Below are positions 6,628 through 10,104 of a stretch of 10,104 nucleotides of DNA, in pieces. Numbering within the stretch: position 1 is the stretch's first letter; the number at the start of each line of letters is the position of its first letter. The stretch covers positions 1 through 10,104 of the forward strand of contig JACQLI010000038.1 in assembly GCA_016204125.1 (NCBI GenBank). Direction: 5' to 3'. Source of the DNA: Candidatus Omnitrophota bacterium. GTDB lineage: Bacteria > Omnitrophota > Omnitrophia > Omnitrophales > JACQLI01. Below the pieces are notes generated by a model, which saw nothing but the letters and a program-made list of their open reading frames with translations, made no database searches and was not told where the DNA came from. The translations under genes were made by a program, and so were the position numbers.

Positions 6628-7697
6628 TCATTGTCCAACCGCCTGGAAAGGATAAGAGTTTCTTAAGGGAAAGCTATGAGGAAATTAAGGAGCTGACGCT
6701 TTCTGCTGGTGGTGAGGTTGTAGGAGCCACCGAAGCGCATCTCGAGCGGCCTAGCCCCAGCCATCTTATTCGTGAGGGCAAACTTGCCGAAATCCGTGAA
6801 AGAGTGGGAAAGGAAAAGGCAGCCCTTATGATTTTCAATGTCGACTTGAGTCCTGTTCAAGCTAGAAACATCGAAGAATTTGTCGGAGTCCGTGCTGTTG
6901 ACAGAACGGGGCTTATCCTTGATATTTTTGCCCGCCGAGCCCAATCGCGCGAAGGAAAACTCCAAGTAGAAGTAGCCCAACTGGGTTACCTCTTGCCACG
7001 TCTCGTGGGACACGGAACCATTCTCTCCCGTCTTGGAGGCGGGATCGGGACACGCGGTCCAGGGGAACAAAAACTTGAAGTCGACCGCCGAAGGATCCGC
7101 GAAAGGATCGGAAGACTTAAAAAAGAACTGGAAAAGGTGGGGCGTCATCGAAGCCTCGTCAGGAAGGGGAGAGACCGAAAGGCTTTTTCATCGGTAGCGA
7201 TTGTGGGTTACACCAATGCAGGCAAATCCACTCTCCTAAATGCGCTCACAGGAGCCCGTGCATTTGTGGAGGATAAACTTTTCGCCACATTGGATCCCAT
7301 GACGCGAATTTCCCAAAGGAACGGTCGACGTGACATCCTGTTCACCGACACAGTTGGTTTTTTAAAGAGTCTCCCTCATGGGCTTATCGAGGCCTTTAAG
7401 TCTACACTCGAAGAGGTCACAGAAGCGGACTGTCTGATTCACGTCCTCGACATTTCTCATCCCTTTGCACGCGATCAGAAAACTTCTGTTGAGGAGGTGC
7501 TTCAAGAAATTGGAGCCTTCGAGAAACCCACGCTTCTTGCATTAAACAAGATGGATCTTGTTTCACAGGAAGAACTCAAACCTATTCAGGAGGTGTATCC
7601 TCAGGGCATTCTGATTTCTGCTAAGATGCGACAGGGTCTAGATCTTCTTTACGCTGCGCTGGAGACCCAAATAACTAACGGAACAATCAAGCCCTGA
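6606..7697 (+). CDS. hflX: GTPase HflX (ribosome-splitting / ribosome rescue GTPase)
   Basis: HflX binds the 50S subunit and splits stalled or stress-damaged ribosomes. The 363-residue protein begins with the HflX N-terminal domain, including SPVQARNIEE and VDRTGLILDIFARRAQSREG (98-117). Next comes the glycine-rich loop GGGIGTRGPGE (144-154) and a basic linker helix. The GTPase domain follows, with G1 GYTNAGKST (201-209), G3 DTVGF (248-252), G4 NKMD (314-317) and G5 SAK (338-340). It is shorter than the E. coli protein because it ends soon after the GTPase domain, as in many short-form homologues. The ATG at 6606 lies inside the 3' end of miaA and has AAGGGA at 6591-6596 as ribosome binding site. 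It is the last gene of the translation operon; no clear terminator follows. Confidence 0.96.
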   Translation: MAERAFLVIVQPPGKDKSFLRESYEEIKELTLSAGGEVVGATEAHLERPSPSHLIREGKLAEIRERVGKEKAALMIFNVDLSPVQARNIEEFVGVRAVDRTGLILDIFARRAQSREGKLQVEVAQLGYLLPRLVGHGTILSRLGGGIGTRGPGEQKLEVDRRRIRERIGRLKKELEKVGRHRSLVRKGRDRKAFSSVAIVGYTNAGKSTLLNALTGARAFVEDKLFATLDPMTRISQRNGRRDILFTDTVGFLKSLPHGLIEAFKSTLEEVTEADCLIHVLDISHPFARDQKTSVEEVLQEIGAFEKPTLLALNKMDLVSQEELKPIQEVYPQGILISAKMRQGLDLLYAALETQITNGTIKP

Positions 7698-7769
7698 AAA
7701 AGGAGCTACTTTTACTGTGGTGTTGCCGATAAAATAGGTTGTGAGGGAGGGCATGCGCAACGAAACTCC

Positions 7770-8681
7770 ATGAGTAGCGAACGGGTTAAGGTTCTACTGA
7801 TTGAAGATGACCCAGACGATATCCTCCTTCTGCAAAAGATACTTTACGAAATTGACGAATCCCGCATGAAGGTGGAGGTCGAATGTGCGGAGAGAATCGA
7901 AAGGGGGCTTGCGCGTATTTCCAAGGGCGGAGTTGACATTGCGTTGCTCGATCTTTCCCTTCCCGATTCTCAAGGATTGGATACCTTCAATCAATTCCAT
8001 TCGCAAGCTCCCGACGTGCCCATTATTGTCCTAAGCGGCCTTCCAGATGACACGGTTGCCATCGAAGCGGTTCGCCAGGGAGCTCAGGATTATTTCCTGA
8101 AGCAGGAAGTAGACAGCAAAATGCTTGCGCGAATTATCCGTTACGCTATCGAGCGCAACCGAATGCGTCTCGAGCTTCGCGAACTCTCCCTTACGGATGA
8201 ACTCACGGGACTTTACAATCGACGCGGGTTCCTTACTCATGCAGAACAATGTTTAAAATTAGCGAGACGGAGAAAAAGCTCCTTCTCAATAATTTTGGCT
8301 GATCTCGACGGACTCAAAAAAATCAATGACACATTTGGACATTCAGAAGGTGACCAGGCCTTATTCATGGTTGCTACACTCATGAAGAGGACCTTTCGTT
8401 CTTCGGATATCCTTGCGCGGTATGGTGGAGATGAGTTCGTTGTCCTTGCCATTGATGCCGATGAAAGAAATGTGGGAATATTGGTGGATCGTCTTCTTCA
8501 GAGGACACTGGAACATAATGGTGAGGGCAATCAAAGGTATAAACTCTCATTGAGTGTGGGCTGCTCCTGTTATGATCCAAATAACGAGTCTTCTCTTGAA
8601 GAGCTTGTGGTCCATGCGGATAAGGTTCTTTACGAGAAAAAACGAAAGAAGAAAGAGGAAGAAGCGCTGCGAGGCTCATAA
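7770..8681 (+). CDS. Response regulator with REC and GGDEF domains (probable diguanylate cyclase)
   Basis: The protein (303 residues) joins a phospho-receiver domain to a GGDEF domain that would make cyclic di-GMP from two GTP. In REC (about 6-125) the acidic residues Glu12-Asp13, phospho-acceptor Asp61, Ser89 and Lys111 are all present. After a short helix (126-140), the GGDEF domain begins at SLTDELTGLYNRRGF (140-154) and holds ADLDGLKKINDTFGH and the catalytic YGGDEF (218-223). Arg210-x-x-Asp213, five residues before GGDEF, forms the inhibitory I-site, so product feedback is likely. The C-terminus is a Lys/Glu-rich tail. No cognate histidine kinase is visible. A GGAGGG at 7746-7751 sits too far (about 18 nt) from the ATG at 7770 to be a good ribosome binding site. 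No alternative in-frame start exists between the upstream stop at 7695 and this ATG. Confidence 0.95.
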   Translation: MSSERVKVLLIEDDPDDILLLQKILYEIDESRMKVEVECAERIERGLARISKGGVDIALLDLSLPDSQGLDTFNQFHSQAPDVPIIVLSGLPDDTVAIEAVRQGAQDYFLKQEVDSKMLARIIRYAIERNRMRLELRELSLTDELTGLYNRRGFLTHAEQCLKLARRRKSSFSIILADLDGLKKINDTFGHSEGDQALFMVATLMKRTFRSSDILARYGGDEFVVLAIDADERNVGILVDRLLQRTLEHNGEGNQRYKLSLSVGCSCYDPNNESSLEELVVHADKVLYEKKRKKKEEEALRGS

Positions 8682-8696
8682 CAAGAGGATTACAGA

Positions 8697-9029
8697 ATGC
8701 CAGTATCGAAAGAGGAGTTAGCGCAAAAGCGTTGTAAGCCTTGTGAAGGGGGAGTGCAGCCCTTCGGGCAAAAGGAAGCTGAGAATCTGTTATCAGCACT
8801 TAGCGGTTGGAGTCTTGCGGAGGATGGAAAAGCGATCCGAAAAGAATATAAATTCAAGAACTTCAGAGAGGTGATCGCTTTCTTCAACCGAATTGCCGAG
8901 ATTGCCGAACAAGAGAATCATCACCCCGACCTTAAGATTGGCTATAGCCGAGTGAATGTTGAGCTTTCAACCCACGCCATCAAGGGCCTCTCTGAGAACG
9001 ACTTCATTCTTGCCGCCAAGTTTGGCTAG
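8697..9029 (+). CDS. phhB: Pterin-4a-carbinolamine dehydratase (4a-hydroxytetrahydrobiopterin dehydratase)
   Basis: This small cytoplasmic enzyme dehydrates 4a-hydroxytetrahydropterin, recycling the pterin cofactor of aromatic amino-acid hydroxylases. The 110-residue product carries the N-terminal CKPCEGG seen in bacterial members (13-19), the active-site motif ENHHPD (73-78), and VELSTHAIKGLSENDFILAAKF (88-109) with the third histidine at 93. Length and motif spacing are normal. The ATG at 8697 has AAGAGGA 7 nt upstream and lies 15 nt after the response-regulator stop, so the two are probably cotranscribed. No phenylalanine hydroxylase gene is visible nearby, so its pterin substrate in this organism is open; members of the family are also found in genomes that lack the hydroxylase. 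Confidence 0.95.
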   Translation: MPVSKEELAQKRCKPCEGGVQPFGQKEAENLLSALSGWSLAEDGKAIRKEYKFKNFREVIAFFNRIAEIAEQENHHPDLKIGYSRVNVELSTHAIKGLSENDFILAAKFG

Positions 9030-9114
9030 GTTCGCTAATCTAACGGCTCAAGATTTTTCCAAAAAAACCGTAACTCAGAATGGGTTCAGAACCTAACAAA
9101 GGGAGGGTTTGACG

Positions 9115-9480
9115 ATGAAAAAACGGCTTATTCCAATGGGATTTTTGTTTTTGTTCATTCTACAAGGCTTCTCGGGTTTAGCGTGGGGGCAGACAGAGGT
9201 CAAGAGTTACAGTTGGGTTGACAAGCTAAAGCGCGGCGGCCTCAATATCATTTCCTCGCCTGTCGAAATCGCGAGAAATATTCACAACACGACCGAGGAA
9301 AAGAATCTCCTTGTCGGGTGGACAATTGGACTCGCGAAAGGGATTGGTGAAGGTCTTGTTCGCTTTGGGGCGGGCGTGATCGATGTCGTCACCTGTCCTT
9401 TTGATTTTCCAGTGGATCGAAAAGCCCCCATGCTCGAGCCAGAATACGTCTGGCAGCAGCCTGGACCCAAGTACGTTTAG
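9115..9480 (+). CDS. Small secreted protein, exosortase-associated TIGR04073 type
   Basis: The 121-residue product starts with a signal peptide: Lys2-Lys3-Arg4, a hydrophobic core to about residue 24, and a probable signal-peptidase I site after AWG at 25, leaving a mature protein that begins QTEV. The mature part has VDKLKRGGLNIISSPVEIAR (35-54), a glycine-rich amphipathic stretch with GWTIGLAKGIGEGLVRFGAG (68-87), then IDVVTCPFDFP and a short Pro-rich tail ending in LEPEY. This arrangement recalls the TIGR04073 family of putative exosortase-system-associated proteins, whose role is unknown. No PEP-CTERM signal or exosortase is seen here. The ATG at 9115 is preferred over TTG at 9109 because GGGAGG (9101-9106) is then 8 nt away. 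Mature location is periplasm or envelope. Confidence 0.8.
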   Translation: MKKRLIPMGFLFLFILQGFSGLAWGQTEVKSYSWVDKLKRGGLNIISSPVEIARNIHNTTEEKNLLVGWTIGLAKGIGEGLVRFGAGVIDVVTCPFDFPVDRKAPMLEPEYVWQQPGPKYV

Positions 9481-9488
9481 AAGAATCT

Positions 9489-9905
9489 TTACTCTCCGAT
9501 CACTTTTACAAGGACGCGCTTTCTCCTGCGGCCGTCGAATTCGGCGTAGAAGATTTGCTCCCACGGTCCGAAATCAAGTTTTCCTTCGGTAATCGCCACA
9601 ACGGTCTCTCTCCCGAAAAGTTGCCGCTTAAGATGAGCATCTCCATTGTCCTCACCCGTTTGATGGTGGCGATAACCCTTGGGATCATAGGGAGCAACCT
9701 TCTCTAGGAACTGGTCAAAGTCCTGAATGAGACCAGACTCGTCGTCATTGATATAGATGCTTGCGGTAATGTGCATGGCATTGACGAGGGCAAGGCCCTC
9801 CCGAACCCCGCTTTTCTTTACGACCTCCTCAACCTTGGGCGTAATATTGATATACTCCCGCCTCTTCTTCGTCTCAAACCACAGATACTCCCGATACGCT
9901 TTCAT
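9489..9905 (-). CDS. YjbQ-family protein (UPF0047; secondary thiamine-phosphate synthase type)
   Basis: This 138-residue cytoplasmic protein belongs to the YjbQ/UPF0047 family, some members of which have weak thiamine-phosphate synthase activity; the true role is unsettled. Motifs seen: NAMHITASIYINDDESGL (42-59) with His45 and Glu56, GYRHHQTGEDNGDAHLKR (77-94) with the conserved histidines and GEDNGDAH, and PWEQIFYAEFDGRRRKRVLVKVIGE (114-138) at the end. Length is typical. The start is supported by a strong ribosome binding site on the - strand, GGAAGGAGGGGG directly before the ATG. A TACAAT at 9928-9933 (- strand) could be a -10 box, but no good -35 is present. The gene is convergent with the secreted-protein gene, and only 8 bp separate the two stop codons. 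Confidence 0.94.
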   Translation of the reverse strand: MKAYREYLWFETKKRREYINITPKVEEVVKKSGVREGLALVNAMHITASIYINDDESGLIQDFDQFLEKVAPYDPKGYRHHQTGEDNGDAHLKRQLFGRETVVAITEGKLDFGPWEQIFYAEFDGRRRKRVLVKVIGE

Positions 9906-9933
9906 ACCCCCTCCTTCCTTACCCGCTATTGTA

Positions 9934-10032
9934 CAGGAAACGCAGCGGAGGCGTTACTGTAGGGACCATGCTGACTCAGCCTGGCACCCCTAGTAACGCC
10001 TCCGATGCTTTATTTTCTAGAGTCAGGAAACG
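9934..10032. repeat. 9-bp direct repeat CAGGAAACG bracketing the palindrome
   Basis: CAGGAAACG occurs at 9934-9942 and again at 10024-10032, on either side of the 59-bp palindrome. It could be a target duplication from insertion of a small non-autonomous element. The palindrome sits 3 bases from the left copy but 19 bases from the right one, so the fit is not symmetrical. Confidence 0.6.
9946..10004. repeat. 59-bp imperfect palindrome
   Basis: Arms 9946-9974 and 9976-10004 are inverted copies centred on C9975. The outer 13 bases (CGGAGGCGTTACT) match perfectly, followed by a 7-base mismatched block, then CCA, one mismatch, and the inner GCTGA. The structure is far longer than a transcription-factor operator and lacks the T-run of an intrinsic terminator, so a dispersed palindromic element is the most natural reading. 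It lies upstream of the YjbQ gene. Confidence 0.8.
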
Positions 10033-10104
10033 ACCGTCCACCGAGGCGATCGCGGAAGGGTCTATCCTAGATCGCCACTCAATTAAATTGGGACTGGTAG
10101 AAGG

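Larger units (their letters stand above)
9906..10104. other. Terminal 199-bp region without an assignable gene
   Basis: Apart from the palindrome and direct repeat, this stretch holds an inverted pair GGCGATC/GATCGCC (10045-10051 and 10070-10076). Two open frames also leave the right edge: a + frame from ATG 9968 (45 complete codons) and a - frame from the edge to a TGA at 9978-9976 (42 codons). I recognise neither product. They overlap each other and the palindrome, so at most one is likely to be real. Confidence 0.5.

Noticed and set aside
6663..7148. 161-codon open frame on the - strand
   Set aside because: It is antisense to the conserved part of hflX, has no recognisable domain and no ribosome binding site that I can see; it is a shadow of codon usage on the other strand.
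7707..7735. Possible promoter before the response regulator (TAAAAT at 7730-7735)
   Set aside because: No acceptable -35 hexamer at 16-18 bp; too weak to list as a feature.
8380..8799. 139-codon open frame on the - strand
   Set aside because: It covers the GGDEF motif and the start of phhB in antisense and shows no conserved pattern.
9030..9114. Terminator or operator between phhB and the secreted-protein gene
   Set aside because: There is an A/T-rich stretch and an 11-base palindrome GGTTCAGAACC (9083-9093), but no GC-rich hairpin followed by a T-run, and the palindrome is too short to assign.
9109..9114. TTG start two codons before the ATG at 9115
   Set aside because: It would leave only 2 nt between GGGAGG and the start codon; the ATG at 9115 has proper spacing and begins a normal signal peptide.
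10045..10076. Inverted pair GGCGATC/GATCGCC as a terminator or replication site
   Set aside because: Seven-base arms with an 18-nt loop and no T-run; such pairs arise by chance and nothing else supports a function.

Overview
The window looks like ordinary chromosomal DNA from an uncultivated Gram-negative-type bacterium of middling GC. Three things point to an exosortase-bearing lineage such as Candidatus Omnitrophota: a secreted protein of the exosortase-associated TIGR04073 type, a 47-residue DUF5679-type zinc protein, and the divergent arginyl-tRNA synthetase. This placement is an inference; deltaproteobacterial or Nitrospirota-like genomes are not excluded. Almost everything is on the + strand and is packed into tight, often overlapping operons.

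Left block (1-3425): the 3' part of a tRNA, best read as tRNA-Ala(CGC), is followed after 16 nt by nadE (glutamine-dependent NAD synthetase). Next come an alanine-dehydrogenase-family gene (ATGA overlap) and an ogt-type methylguanine-DNA methyltransferase (44-nt overlap). The nadE gene carries a 55-bp near-perfect palindromic repeat in its coding sequence, which adds a low-complexity peptide of about 19 residues to the synthetase domain.

Middle block (3422-7697): a promoter with both consensus hexamers overlaps the ogt stop codon. It should drive an operon of a tiny zinc-ribbon gene, rsfS (ribosome silencing factor), argS, miaA (tRNA A37 dimethylallyltransferase) and hflX (ribosome-associated GTPase). 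rsfS/argS, argS/miaA and miaA/hflX overlap. The theme is translation: tRNA charging, tRNA modification and ribosome quality control.

Right block (7770-10104): a REC-GGDEF response regulator (probable diguanylate cyclase) is followed by a pterin-4a-carbinolamine dehydratase and a small secreted TIGR04073-type protein. A YjbQ-family gene lies convergently on the - strand, 8 bp from the preceding stop. The last 199 bp hold no assignable gene but contain a 59-bp imperfect palindrome bracketed by a 9-bp direct repeat, plus two opposed open frames that leave the window.

I see no CRISPR array, insertion sequence with transposase, phage gene or defence system. The most unusual items are the two palindromic elements, one inside nadE and one near the right edge, and some motif departures in argS and the alanine-dehydrogenase homologue.
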